Assembly: GCA_043228905.1 (NCBI GenBank)
Contig: JBHGNT010000015.1
Coordinates: 20,150,001-20,214,000, forward strand
Direction of reading: 5' to 3'
Length of the DNA: 64,000 nucleotides
Source: Azolla caroliniana
Taxonomy: Eukaryota > Polypodiophyta
Below, piece after piece: positions 1-11,899 of the stretch (positions within the stretch are counted from its first letter, which is position 1; each line of letters starts with the position of its first letter). The notes beneath the pieces were generated by a model that saw nothing but the letters and a program-made list of their open reading frames with translations, had not been told where the DNA came from and ran no database searches. The translations under genes and the position numbers were made by a program.

Positions 1-2
1 TG

Positions 3-1562
3 TATACAAGTTTCCAGTCTACCCCTTCACAGGAGTATGACAGAGAGCCGGGTGTAAATGAACTAGAAAATAGCTCGCAACTGAAGAAGAGCAAGAGCAG
101 GTCCTATTCTGAGATGGAAACGTTTTTATCAAGTCCTCTGGTAGGTTCTCTCTGTGATGAGCTGAGTTCTCGGGTCTCAAAGAAGAGCAGCTTCTCGCTG
201 ATTCCTCCTTCCGTAGCTTCCTTTTCGTTCTCAGTTTTGCGTTTCATTTCAGCGGTGAGAAGCGCACTTTTGGCCACTTTAGAGGCTAACTCTGAGGAAT
301 GCTCTCCTCTAGGTATCACATTTTCTGAGATTGTGGCAAGGGTTCTTGTTTCTCCGGGAGATCCCAATATACTAGGAGTCCAGATGCCTCTTGATTGTCT
401 TGTGAGAGGTGTATTAAAGGTCTTATCTGTGAGTGGTGGAAAGTGCTCTTTGGAAGGAGTTGATCCGTTCGTGGTTTATGATAAGGTCACAAGGTGTTGG
501 TCTTGGATCGGCCCTTTACCTGCTGGTTCTATTCACTATGTTGATACAGATGTGCAATCCTATCCTGAAATCTGGGGTATAGCTCCGACTACTTTGTATG
601 AGATGCAAGACGTGTTCGCCAGATGGCTAAAGACATCAGAAGGAACTCTCCACCAAATCTGGCAGCTCTCTCTACTACCAATGCCGGAATACCCTGTCTT
701 TCCAGAAGAGAAAGAGAGGTTTAAGGACTTGAGGGCACAAAAGAGTCTTGGTACGATTATCTCTAGTACACCTGAGATGAGGCTACTGTTCCATAAAGAG
801 GAGGCAGTTCGATACTCAACTGCAGAGATAACATGCTGTTATACTACTGCAGATGGGCGCAAGTCTGCAGTGTCTCCCTTGAAGAGAATAGGTGGGAAAT
901 CCAAAGCCAAAGCAAGAGATCATTTCATGTTAAAGCCTGACCGACCCTCTCACATAACTATACTTTGCCTGGTCAGAGATGCGGCTTCTCGGCTTCCTCA
1001 AGGCATCGGTACTCGGGCAGATGTTTGTACTCTACTTAGAGACTCTCAATTCATTGTTGAGGATGTTTCTGAGCTTCAACTTAGTCATGTTGTGAGTGGT
1101 GCACTTGATCGGTTGCACTATGAAAAAGACCCTTGTGTTCGCTATGATTCAGACAAGAAGCTATGGGTTTATCTCCACGCTGATCGGAACGAAGAGGACT
1201 TTGAAGAGGGTGGGACAGCATCCACTCGAAGCTCTAGGAGGAGTAAGAAAGAGGGTGCTGATGTGGCTTGTTCTCCTATTCAAGGGCAAGGTTATAATAA
1301 TGACGAAATGTCTGAACCTGAGCATGAATCAGGGGGCTCATATAATGGTTCGAATGCTGGTTCGGCTTCTCCAGAGCTCTTATATAGCCATCAGAATGGT
1401 GGTCCATCAATGATGAATGAAAATGGACAAGCAAGGGATGAAGGATTGCTTCCATTCATTGATCTTCCTCCTTCTATGCAGCCTTTTTGTGGGAATATGC
1501 AGAGCCATCCTATGGGCTGGGAAGTGTATAAAGCGGGAAAAGAACTTTCTATCAGTCAGTAG
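3..1562 (+). CDS. NFRKB-like nuclear protein (INO80-complex type), 3' part
   Basis: The reading frame is open from the first bases of the window to a TAG at 1560-1562, so this is the C-terminal part of a longer protein; the ATG at 114 is internal. It matches plant homologues of nuclear factor related to kappa-B-binding protein, a component of INO80 chromatin remodellers in animals. Visible landmarks counted from the Met at 114: an SFSVLRFISAVRSALL helix near residue 40; the blocks NPGD-like SPGDPNILG and CWSWIGPLPAG; DLRAQKSLGTI near 205; and a winged-helix domain at about 264-355 (KARDHFML, ITILCLVRDAASRLP, GIGTRADVCTLLRDSQ, VVSGALDRLHYEKDPCV, KLWVYLH). The remainder is acidic, then Ser/Gly/Asn-rich and low in complexity, as in plant relatives. 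The function (chromatin remodelling, nucleus) comes from the family, not from this sequence. Confidence 0.88.
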   Translation, partial: YTSFQSTPSQEYDREPGVNELENSSQLKKSKSRSYSEMETFLSSPLVGSLCDELSSRVSKKSSFSLIPPSVASFSFSVLRFISAVRSALLATLEANSEECSPLGITFSEIVARVLVSPGDPNILGVQMPLDCLVRGVLKVLSVSGGKCSLEGVDPFVVYDKVTRCWSWIGPLPAGSIHYVDTDVQSYPEIWGIAPTTLYEMQDVFARWLKTSEGTLHQIWQLSLLPMPEYPVFPEEKERFKDLRAQKSLGTIISSTPEMRLLFHKEEAVRYSTAEITCCYTTADGRKSAVSPLKRIGGKSKAKARDHFMLKPDRPSHITILCLVRDAASRLPQGIGTRADVCTLLRDSQFIVEDVSELQLSHVVSGALDRLHYEKDPCVRYDSDKKLWVYLHADRNEEDFEEGGTASTRSSRRSKKEGADVACSPIQGQGYNNDEMSEPEHESGGSYNGSNAGSASPELLYSHQNGGPSMMNENGQARDEGLLPFIDLPPSMQPFCGNMQSHPMGWEVYKAGKELSISQ

Positions 1563-2076
1563 TTTTTTGTTTATTTGATTATTGAATATTTTCTCGTTTT
1601 TTGCTGGTCTAATGGAAAGTGTCTGGTGGACATGTTTTAAGCAGTCTATACCAGACATTTGATACTTCCCAATTTGTATATAGATTATTGAGGTCTGTTA
1701 CGACTACTACTGCCGAGTATATCCAACTGTTTAACCAAATTGATTCGCTCTATTGGAGTTCATGTTATTGTAGTAGGACATTCCTATTTACATGTTACTT
1801 TTACAAAGATTATAAAGTGGACCACTAGCTGAACTGATTGTTTGAAATCTAATATTCATGTTGTGTATCATATACACTATGCAATTCTGGCAGGGAGGTA
1901 CATACACATACATGTGTATATGGGCAAATGGATGGCAGAAATCAAGGAACCATTTCTGGTCATGGTATGCTATAAAAAAGAATGTGAATAAAAACAATGT
2001 TTCTGTGATCCAAAATTGCAGTCTAACCAAATCTCTCTATGGGGAGTTGCCTGATCATGTATGTTAGCCGCATTAA

Positions 2077-2121
2077 TTTGGATGGTGGAAAGCTTTAATT
2101 TGGATGGTGGAAAGCTTTAAT
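2077..2121. repeat. Two-copy 22-23 bp direct repeat
   Basis: The unit taatttggatggtggaaagc occurs twice in direct succession (near 2076 and 2098) in the 3' flank of the NFRKB-like gene. Simple slippage-type duplication with no recognised function. Confidence 0.8.
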
Positions 2122-2456
2122 TCTCGTGAGATTGTTGAAGCAGGAGGGTAATCTCTATGTATCTAGTGAGCCAAATCTTGCAACACTGATTCGAGACATA
2201 GGTGTAGGGATGTTTTATTATGAACGTTGGATTTGGTAACAGTTTGATGGTTATATATATTATGTACAAGATGCATGGAAACCTACAAGATGCACACGTT
2301 CTTCTTGTGTAAAATGCGTGGAAACCTACAACATCTACGCTTTTTCATTGTATGCAAAAGTCTGAACCTGCTAGGGTTGGACATGGCTCATTTTCATATA
2401 GGTAAAAAACATGAGACATGGAATACTGATAACTGGGTACTGCTGAAAATATCCAG

Positions 2457-2724
2457 GTACTTCTGCAAATGAGGACAGTACATGTTATTAACACAAACTC
2501 TTGTGTTGTTACTTTAAGTTATGGTTGCAGATATCCTCAATATCTATGAGGTCACTGAGCATATATTGGTATTACATCCTTGATACCAAAGTACTTCTGC
2601 AAATGAGGACAGTACATGTTATTAACACAAACTCTCCTGTCGTTATGTATAAGGTATGGTTGATGCAGATATCCTCAATATCTATGAGATCACTGAACAT
2701 ATATTTGTATTATATGTCACCTTG
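2457..2724. repeat. Tandem duplication, period 134 bp, two copies
   Basis: The block starting gtacttctgcaaatgaggac at 2457 recurs at 2591. The copies share the downstream parts cagtacatgttattaacac and gcagatatcctcaatatcta, with small indels and substitutions. It lies about 0.9 kb past the NFRKB-like stop codon. No coding potential was recognised. Confidence 0.8.
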
Positions 2725-4769
2725 GCATGTGACCTGGGTGGTGAGCACATCTACTTCATTTCACATGTATCACAGAGATTCCTCATTTAAAAATTTTCCT
2801 GAAGTAGATGTCCTAGTGGATGCAATACAACCAAAGGTAGATCTACACCATATAATGTATGAAAGATTGAACACGTTTGTTTCTTTCCTTAAGCAATAAA
2901 GCATACCATACATACACATGGGAATTTCGTAGCAATTAATAATAATAAGACATTTTCATACCTTCCCTCAACATTTGTTAATAATCAATAAACAGAAAAA
3001 GACAACTTCAAAGCATCCGTGTAATTGAAAAGACAATAATAAATGGAGTGAGATACATATAGTTATGTATAAATATAATGGATGTTAGAACTTTCTTTGT
3101 AAAAACGTCCAAGAGATTTTCTTTATTCCACCAAGTATCCCTAGATGCACCATCCCCATAGATTTCGTGAACCATATATAATTTAAGAAAGAGGAGAAAT
3201 CAAGCACTTCTTGATATAATAATTTCTGGATAGAGAATTGACCAAAAGCATATGGAAAGATATCCTGCACTAGAAATCGGCAAAGTAACATCTGAAGTCA
3301 CCCTCAGGTCCACACTCAGCTCAAGTGCTCAACCTTAACCTCCTTACTAACTCTACTTTTTTCACCTTATATTTTCATCACCATTTCCAAAGCCATGATG
3401 TAAGTGCAGATCCGGTTACACAACTTGGCTCATGCTTAACAAGCAACTCGATCGAGTAAACACCTTGCCTTAATACAAGCTATGCTTTTTTCAATCATCA
3501 TTGCCACAAAAGCCAAGCCAAGCAATTGCTTATTCAATGTTATTGTCAATGCCATGTTAGAGCAGTTGGATATTAACGGGTTAGCTTTCACACATCACAA
3601 AGGTATTCTTGAAATGAAATGAAGAGAATGCCTCTTATTTTAAGGTTAAAATAAGAGCATATTTCCTATTAGCTAAGCTTTTCTATTCATTTACAATTAA
3701 ATTCTTGTACAACAACCTTTTCATTGACATTTTGGAATAAAAAAAGTAGACGCACTTATTAATTTAAAAATAACTTCACTCTTCTTACGCCAACCATTTG
3801 AAGAGGAAGACTTGCATTAAGAATCTTAGTTTGAAAATATGTCAGACAGGTCCTCTTTATAATTTTGTGAAAAAATGAATATAGCATTAGTTATACACGT
3901 TAATTATTCAATTTATTAGTCGGAACAAACAACACTTTTATGGTGTATGAACTAGTTAAGCACGTGACACTAAATCACAAGTGATTTACTTCTAGTGTTT
4001 TAACGAGTCTTTAATAAGTCATCTAATAACATACTATAGGAATGCCACGACATCACTGTAAGAACTTCCATGTTTCTACTCCGTTCAACTGTTTTATTGC
4101 AGAGATGCGCTTCCAAGAGGGCACTTCCATTGTAGCTTTGTTGTATGATACAACTCATGAAATTAGGGTTTTTATCTTACTAAAAATACTATTAGTATAA
4201 TGAGAAGTTGAGAAAAAACACAATGGAACGAGAAAATGGTAGCAACCTATCATGCAATAATATGATAAATTATAGAGACACTTCCAAGAATAGAAGCACA
4301 AACAACTTTGATTTTATAACTGTATTTCTATTAAGACCAATCAATGCTGGTTCATTCAAGTTGTCGGTCCAGAGCTCTATTCCGGTGCTGATCTGTTTAA
4401 CTCTCATGCATAGGTTATCCAAGATGTAAATGCACTCCAATGCCATGGCAAAAACTTAGAACAAACATGATCAATTTGACTACAATCAATTTACAGCCTA
4501 TATATATATATATATGAAATCTATTTACTAACTTTCTTTATTAAACGTAGTGCACAGCCAAAATTAACTTGATAAAAAGAAAACCAGAACTTGCAAATGG
4601 ACAGCCTCCAACATTGACTTCAATGGAAGATGAAAATCAGAAGATCACATTTTATCTTCATTTGAAATTCCATAAACACATCATGTAGAATACACATCAT
4701 TCTGATAATGTAGAAGATTTGCCAATATAATTTTGCACACAATACACATTTTGAAGCATACATACCCTT

Positions 4770-7700
4770 TTAGAGCCTCTTATCTGTGCTTCTGCGTGTT
4801 TCTTCAATTTGATCCACACTCATTCTAGGATGATCACGCTGATCCAAATTTTCAATCTGATCCATATGTTTTTGTAACAATTCCACTTGATCAACGCTCC
4901 TCCTTGATCGCTCAGCACGATCCGTACTTTTCCTCAATCCATTCTTATTCAAGTTAGATTTCTCTAGAGAACCTATAAATTTTCTGAGATGCCTGATATA
5001 CTCTGGATAGAGCTCCAAGTTGCAATGTCCCCCACCTTTCAGCCACAGTGGTTCATATTTGTCCTTAGACAGCTCCCATAACTGCTTTCCATGTGAACAA
5101 TCAACCACCTCATCAGACGTGCCCTGGAAAATAAATGCCCACATATAAGTGAGAAACAATAACATTAGATACACAATATGTACAGCTTCATAACAAAATA
5201 TCATGCTCTTGAACTTTTTCTAATGATTTCAAGCCACTCAAGTATCATTAAAAAAACTCAACACAATTCAAGGCTCTTCATAATTATATTCATGAAATAA
5301 AGAGTTCCAATGCTGGTTCTTGTCAGAGACAGGCTGTTGAGAAGGGATCCATCAAAAAGCTAGGTGAAGCAATGGCTGTCGACAAACACAGTTGGAATAA
5401 CAACATTGGCAACTTAGAGGCCATGATCCTTTTATATGATACAAGGTAAGCTATTTTATTGAAATTTTCCAAGCTCAAAGCAATACTGATATATCTATTC
5501 GTGCACGGGATTAGAAATACATTTTGGGCTAATGGTACAAAACAGCACTCCAGGGCAGGAGATTGTCCATCCAGATGAACTGAAAGCAATCATTATCTCA
5601 ACTGCATGCTGTATCAACCAAGGAATATGAGATTTTAATGTAATTAAAATAGGCTCACAAACTGATCTCATCACTCCAATGGCTACACACAAAACATTTC
5701 AATTCTGCAATTGATACGAACACAATAATTTAAGCACCTGTCCATGGTAATCAGCATCTATAATTCCAAGAAGTACAAAAGTTCAATCGAATATTTTTTA
5801 TGCTTAATTTATAATTGAGATGGTTAGAGATAACTAAGACTTACATGCATAACAAGCACAGGACAAGTGACATTCCCAATTTTGTCAATGTTCTGCAAAT
5901 CGGAAAACAAGTATTTTTTATAACATCACAGAAATGAGCATAAATGATCTTTAGATGCTCCTTCTAATCACACCTTATATATGTCAAACCAATATGTCCG
6001 TTTCACAGGATACATCACACGCACTCCAGATAGAATGGGACTATGGAGTACCACAGCTCTAAGATTAGGTAGGCGTGTAGCTATCTCCAAAGTTGGTCCA
6101 CTGCCAACAGATTGGCCATACAGAACTATATCTTCCTGTTTAGCACTATAATCACGCTCAAGGCACTCATAAACTGCCTCTATATCAGCATATGTGTTAT
6201 ATTCATTTGGCTGCAGGTTAATATACAAAATAGATGAATTAATTCCCACATAAATACTTGAGTTCATAAGATGTTTAACCCATTTGAAAACATTTGAAAA
6301 CCTTCCCACTAGATTGTCCATAACCAGCATAGTCATACCTACAAAAACAATAATTAATGATGATTATTACTTATCATGGTGGGGCATATAATATGCCATA
6401 AAGTAGCACATTTCAGAAAGCATCGTTTGGAAACTAATGTAAACATCCTTCAATTAAGTAATGAAGCTTACCAGGTCATTATATCTCATGAAAACATGAA
6501 AACAAGATTACGTTAGTGATTATAACCTATTCCAAAATGCCACTCAAATATACAGCTCACAATTTAGCATTGACTTGCCCTTGGAAACTTTTTCGAAACT
6601 CACAATACACCTTCGAAACGGGCATTCTTGTATATGCAGAAATGTCACTCTAAAACCAAGTTGCTTTGTCTTTCAAGACTTAAGATAGAAAATATATATT
6701 AATGGCAACACTTACAAAACCAACAAACAAGGATGGTTTCTGTGCATGCACGCCCACAACATTACTTCAATGTAATGATCTTAATTTCACCAAGTAAGAT
6801 TTTAGAAGCCTGATACACCTACTACAACAATGAAAGACCTAAGAAACTGAACCAATCAATGTATATTCAGTTTCAAACATGCGCAAAACATTATCTCAAT
6901 CAATCATCTTGATTTCACCAAGTTAAACCTTGAAGTGTGATACACCTAAGTAGATCAATCAATAACCTGAGAAACAGATACACTTACCTTCAACAATCAA
7001 AGACCTGAGAAACTGAACTAAAACAGACCTAGTCTAAAAATTAAGAAAATTGGGCATGAATGATGGTAAATACTGGTACTTATGAAAAATTCAAATTAGT
7101 CTTAGGCACATTCAAGATTTTTTATAACCACCCAAGGAAGCTACAAGCAGCCTGGAAATCTTAAGAAATACTTGAAATAGGTCAATTCATAGTTCCTCAT
7201 ACACAAAAATGTGGACAATATGATAACTTTTTATGGTTTATGAAAATAAACAGTCAAAGGATAGAACGCAGTAATGTCTGTCATGAACACAAATCAATAT
7301 AGAAGATCACACACTTAGATTACCGTTTCATTTGTTTTGCAAAAAACATAATAGCTATTCGGGCAGACTTGTGAAGGCTTGTATTATTCACCTTACACAA
7401 ATGTTTGTGATCCCATGCATATGCTTATTGTTATTAGACCAGAGGAGCAACATCTGGCTCTGACTGAAAGATTCAAATCCCTAATAGTACTTTTCAGGCA
7501 GGATAAATGAAGGTCTTGCTGCAGAGAGGTAAGGAGTGATGGAGAAATTCTAGGGATAATCTAGTGTTAATGGGACTACTTCATGGTTTGAAAATGCATG
7601 ATGAGGGGGGTTTTGTGACACAAGCATATGCATATGATACCTCATTCATGTCACAAAAACTCCAAATGATGAGTGTGAAAATCGACGCCCTCAAACTGTA

Positions 7701-9441
7701 CAGATTAGCGGCTGGATATCATTTTAACTTTACGAATTTCAAACTCTTGCCCTTCACAATATGTATACAATTGAAATCAACTTCTGAAGCTAGGTCAGAT
7801 TGTCAGTCTAAACAAAATGGTGACCTTTTGGCTATCCGTTGGGAAGGAATGCCACAGAAAGCAAAGATTGAATGAGTTCTACAAAAATGCAACAAAAGCT
7901 AAGTTGTTAGTAGGGATCAGCATGGCAACGGCTCAGCTCAAGCCTAAAACGTTCAGCTAAACCGGTTTAAAGCGGCTTAGTGGCTTTGCAGCTCGGCTTG
8001 GCTTGAGCCTTGTCAAACCGGTTAAGCCGTTTATCTTATTTAATAATTAGACTGTTGAGTGATGCGTCTCCACACAAACGTGAGAGAGAGAGAGAGGAAG
8101 CCACAGGAAATGACTGTTGAGTGATGCGTCTCCACACAGATGTGAGGGAGAGAGAGAGAGAGAGGAAGCCATAGGAAATGATTGTTGAGTGACACGTCTC
8201 CACACAGACGTGAGAGAGAGGGAGAGAACCTGCATAGTGGACAACGACGAGGACCTCCTTGTTATATACATTGTTTCTTCTTTATGTACAATGTACATAT
8301 AGGTGAAAACTTAGTTGAAGCTCTAATTCTCTCCGAATTGGACCTAGGACACGGTGAGCTCGACGTGAAGGTGGTTGAGGGATGGGCAATAGCAATCGAG
8401 AGGTTTGGGAAGGGTTACATCGACTGATCAATCATAGAAGTCTAGAGAGAGGGAGTCGTGGAGGTCGGACTCGAAGTTGAAGGACTCATTGGTGGTAAGG
8501 CCGAGGGGGGTGGGAGTTATGAGGAGGAGAAGAAGAGGAGGAAGTGGTAGTGATGTTTTTTGGGTTTCTTCACAAACGGTTTTTTGTCCCAAACCGGTTC
8601 CCAAGCCGGTTTAGCCTAAACAGGTTTAGGGATCAGTTTGGTTTGGTTCGGTTTAAGTTTGAGAACCCCAAAACGATTTAGGCTTAACTGGTTTGGCTTG
8701 GGTAATGCCAAACCGAACCGTTACCGATTCCTAGTTGTTGGCATATTTCAACATGGCCCCTACGTGTTAGATTGAGGATACTTCAATCAACAGTCATGGT
8801 GGCTTACATTCAGTATCACCTGATTACGACTGATTGACCGAAACAAATAATCTGAAGGATAAAGTTCAGAAAACATCTGACGATTTTGGTGTTCTAAACA
8901 GTCATGCAAATGTGTAAGGCTCCTATTACAAGAGGACTGTGCACAGAACGAATGCAAGGAGGACTTGGTCCACAAGATATACATATTGTCACCAGAATAC
9001 ATACATTAATAACCATACATACATTCACAAACATGAATAAAATCACGCACAAACACATATATGCATATATTTAAGAGACTCACATACACAAGTGTGCATA
9101 TTTATTACATATAAAGGTAATTAGTTCATGGGCACGTACCCCATCAGGTTCACTTGCAGATGCCGACTTAATTCGACGAAAAGCTCATACATTTGACCCA
9201 AATCAGCTGCATTGCCATGAGAGTACAATAATGTAAGCCTTGCAGATGGATTGCAAACATAAAGAGCAACAATAGTATGCCCCCTCCTAGTGTTCAGCCA
9301 CATGACATCCACATTCTCTCTTTCAGGCACATCAGAAAGCTTCAATTTCCCTGTTTGCTCATCCTTCACAACTTGATATGAGGGTGGAGTTGGTGGGAAG
9401 AAAGCAAATTTGGCTGCAATAGACGATGTTACTGCCCCCAT
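4770..9441 (-). CDS. ABHD17-like alpha/beta hydrolase, five coding exons
   Basis: Spliced from exons 9441-9140, 6338-6302, 6210-5974, 5892-5845 and 5123-4770 on the minus strand, giving 325 residues. All junctions are GT-AG and in phase. The start [12 protein letters not shown] was chosen because plant relatives begin with this block; the longer open frame upstream is leader or intron. Core: [11 protein letters not shown] near 75, nucleophile motif GQSVG (Ser147), Asp212 in GTSDE, His241 in GGGHC, and [10 protein letters not shown]. Animal ABHD17 proteins are depalmitoylating serine hydrolases; plant members are largely uncharacterised. The last ~50 residues form a charged tail of repeated R(R/K)S-x-D-x-x-E units, which is typical of plant members. 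The N-terminal Gly2 would allow N-myristoylation (inference). Intron 1 (6339-9139) contains a hAT-type element. Confidence 0.9.
7911..8733. mobile_element. hAT-type non-autonomous DNA transposon (823 bp)
   Basis: The ends are imperfect inverted repeats: left tagggatcagcatggcaacgg, and the right end read in reverse complement taggaatcggtaacggttcgg. Flanks are a near-perfect 8-bp target duplication, gttgttag (7903-7910) and gttgttgg (8734-8741). TAGGG-type ends plus an 8-bp duplication fit the hAT superfamily. Subterminal DNA is dense in aaccggttt-like motifs on both sides. There is no transposase, so it is non-autonomous. It sits in intron 1 of the ABHD17-like gene. A related segment lies at 29979-30267. 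Confidence 0.75.
8050..8228. repeat. Three-copy 62-68 bp minisatellite inside the hAT element
   Basis: Three successive units begin gactgttgagtgatgcgtct, gactgttgagtgatgcgtct and gattgttgagtgacacgtct. Each carries a (GA)n tract whose length varies, followed in the first two by ggaagccacaggaaat or a close variant. They fill the centre of the non-autonomous element and explain the ORF there. Confidence 0.8.
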
Positions 9442-11519
9442 CTTCCAAAGAAATGGAGACTTGGTACACAATGCAAGTTCATGAAAAAGCTCTACATCCT
9501 GCCTGGAAATTGTGAATACCACCAAAAGAAGACTTGAATAAGGACTAGTTGGTGTATGTAGCAAAATATGGAAACGTAAAACCATGTGCACAGAAAGAAA
9601 GAGGTTTATCAAAAAAATGTTGGCTGATCTGTGCAAGCAACACTCAAAGACTCCGGTAGTACACTTTGCTGATGTATGGTAACAACATGGAAGTTGTATG
9701 ATTTTTTGTACCAAATAAATAATAAATTTGTATGCTTCATTGATGTACGCAACAAAATTCTGAAAATAAAATTTCTGAGAATAACGATAAAGATGTATTG
9801 TGTAGTTTGTGAAACACAAAATAAAATTCAATAAAATAAGAAGTTTCAAGAAGGAAAGACGCTTTATGAAAAATGTTCCCTAACCTATGAGAATAACTAA
9901 AAGAATTAGGCGACAGCAAACTATTCAATAATGCAATGTTCTTTCATTGCACTCTGATTTAGTTTTTTCTGCACTTTGGAACATGCACCAGCAAAGGAGA
10001 CTCTTCATTTCTTTGGTTGCATTGTTTATTAGGGAAACTTCTTCATAGTACATATTTCTTTCTTTGCACATGGATTTGTTCATTTCTTTACTTTGTTGCA
10101 TAATGCAGGAAAAACAAAATCTGACTACAAGGAAAGAAATATGATTTACGAAATGAAATTCTAATATCTGAGAAGAACCACGAAAGTCTGATGAAGTCTA
10201 GTAATCTATGAGAACCGCAAAAGAAATAAGTATTCCCTGCAGTCAATGAAAACCAAATTCGAGAGCAAACAATACATTTTTAAAAAATTCCTGGTGTACA
10301 GGAACAAGAAAACAAATGTCTAGGAACAACTTCCTGATCTAGACTTACTGAAGTACGCAATTGGCTGTTCACAATAGAACTGACAGAATGTACCAAAATG
10401 CATAGACTTCTCAAAATAGACTTACTAAAAACGCATATACTTAGACGTTTACAAGATATTTCCTACATACTCACATGTTTTAAAAAGAGATTTTACAAGC
10501 TAAACGTAACTAAATATCCGAATTCAAAGAGAATAAGGAAGGCACGAACACACCTGCATAGATTGAATAGTATGGTTGAAACTTCCCATTTTGCCTGGAA
10601 TTGGAATAACCAGAAAGAAACCTACCATAAATTAACAGATTTACAGAAATAAATCAATCGACACATACAAACAAATGCAAGAACAGACTAGTGAATGGTT
10701 GAGACATCTTCACATCCATCCGCGAGTTGAGAGGATCAAATAGAGAACGTTTTTTTAAAACACGAACTGAAGGACAGTATTTTGCAGGAAAAGGAGGAAC
10801 ATACATGTGAAAGATCGAATCCATTTTCTTGATTTATGTCGATGATGATGATGATGATGATAAGAGAAGAAGGTTGAGTGCGGAACCTGTAGAGTTCTTC
10901 GAGCTTCAATGGGATCAATCACATGAAGAGGTAAGTAAGAGCTACGTTTGAGAGATCTATCGGAGACAACAGAAGAAAAGTAATAGATAAAAGGGAAGAA
11001 GATGGAGCTTCTCTCTCTCTCCCGCTCGTGAGAGAACAAAACTACAGGAAAGAGCATATTTTCTTGCAGGAAAATCAAAGGAAAAGCAAAGAGCATACCT
11101 GAATCTGTGTGCCTATAGACGGCGAAGAAGAAGAGATTGCGTGCAGGAAGAATCAGATAAGGATTGGAGCTTCAATGGGAGCAGGCGAAGAAAGGCAAGA
11201 AAAACAGGAAAGAAAGAGAGAAGTAGGAATGGTGTGTATGTGTGTGTGTGTGTCTCTCTCTCTCTCTCTAGATTCTAGAGAGAGGGAAAAAAAGGACAGA
11301 AACATAAATAAATATGTATTTTCTTTTTTTCAACGTAATTATTGAAAATTTATATATACAATTATTTGCTTCCGCCCCCTCTTCTAAATAAACCGCCAAA
11401 ATATATATACGTATGTCTATTTAATATATGCATAATTACATTATGAATGTATTGTATGTATGTATGTATTTTATCATTTGTATGTATATATGTACTTTCG
11501 ATATACAATGAGTTGTATT
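9442..11519 (-). promoter_or_regulatory. Leader, probable leader intron and promoter region of the ABHD17-like gene
   Basis: On the minus strand a good acceptor (tttccag) ends at 9503, so 9502-9442 is a likely 5'-UTR segment preceded by a leader intron. The region 10830-11300 has the features of a plant 5' end: a (GAT)n run near 10845, a pyrimidine-rich block near 11010-11030 (GA/CT), and (TG)n(TC)n followed by the palindromic gattctagagagag near 11272. The exact transcription start cannot be placed. 10100-10800 is AT-rich with no recognisable gene. Confidence 0.45.
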
Positions 11520-11899
11520 TTCGCCATATAGAAATATGCCGTATACAAAAAATTGACCATAATTATAATTTATAACATTCGTGGTTTACAAAATATAAGA
11601 CCACATTTATAATAGCTACTTGGATACAAATTATATGACCATATTTACAATATCGGTCGTATAAAAAATTTGTGTGACCATGACAACTATACAAAATTTA
11701 CAATATGGGGCCACCGGACGCAGTTGGAAATTCCAATACCCTGCATGCCCATCCTTCGAGCTGAATCCGAAGTGAATCGACTTCACGTTTGGTGAACCAC
11801 ATCTTTGTGCCCTGTCACCAAATATGTATAAGAACACAACTATACAAAATCCACATGATACATCCATTTGCAATCACACTTACAAAAATCGGAGATATC

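Larger units (their letters stand above)
1563..4769. other. 3' flank of NFRKB-like gene and AT-rich intergenic DNA
   Basis: No convincing gene here. The first few hundred bases are probably the 3' UTR of the upstream gene. The segment holds two tandem duplications (listed separately) and AT-rich single-copy-looking DNA with a short (TA)n run near 4500. The ORFs are short and have no family resemblance. Confidence 0.6.

Noticed and set aside
7564-7875. 103-codon ORF upstream of the hAT element
   Set aside because: Lies in intron 1 of the ABHD17-like gene, no family resemblance, no splice or start context of note.
8047-8228. Possible CRISPR-like array in the hAT element
   Set aside because: The 62-68 bp units are contiguous tandem copies with no unique spacers; a minisatellite in a plant transposon.
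9442-9849. N-terminal extension of the ABHD17-like frame (start at 9849)
   Set aside because: The extra residues are hydrophobic, low-complexity AT-rich translation, contain a clear splice acceptor at 9503, and are absent from plant relatives, which start at MGAVTSS.
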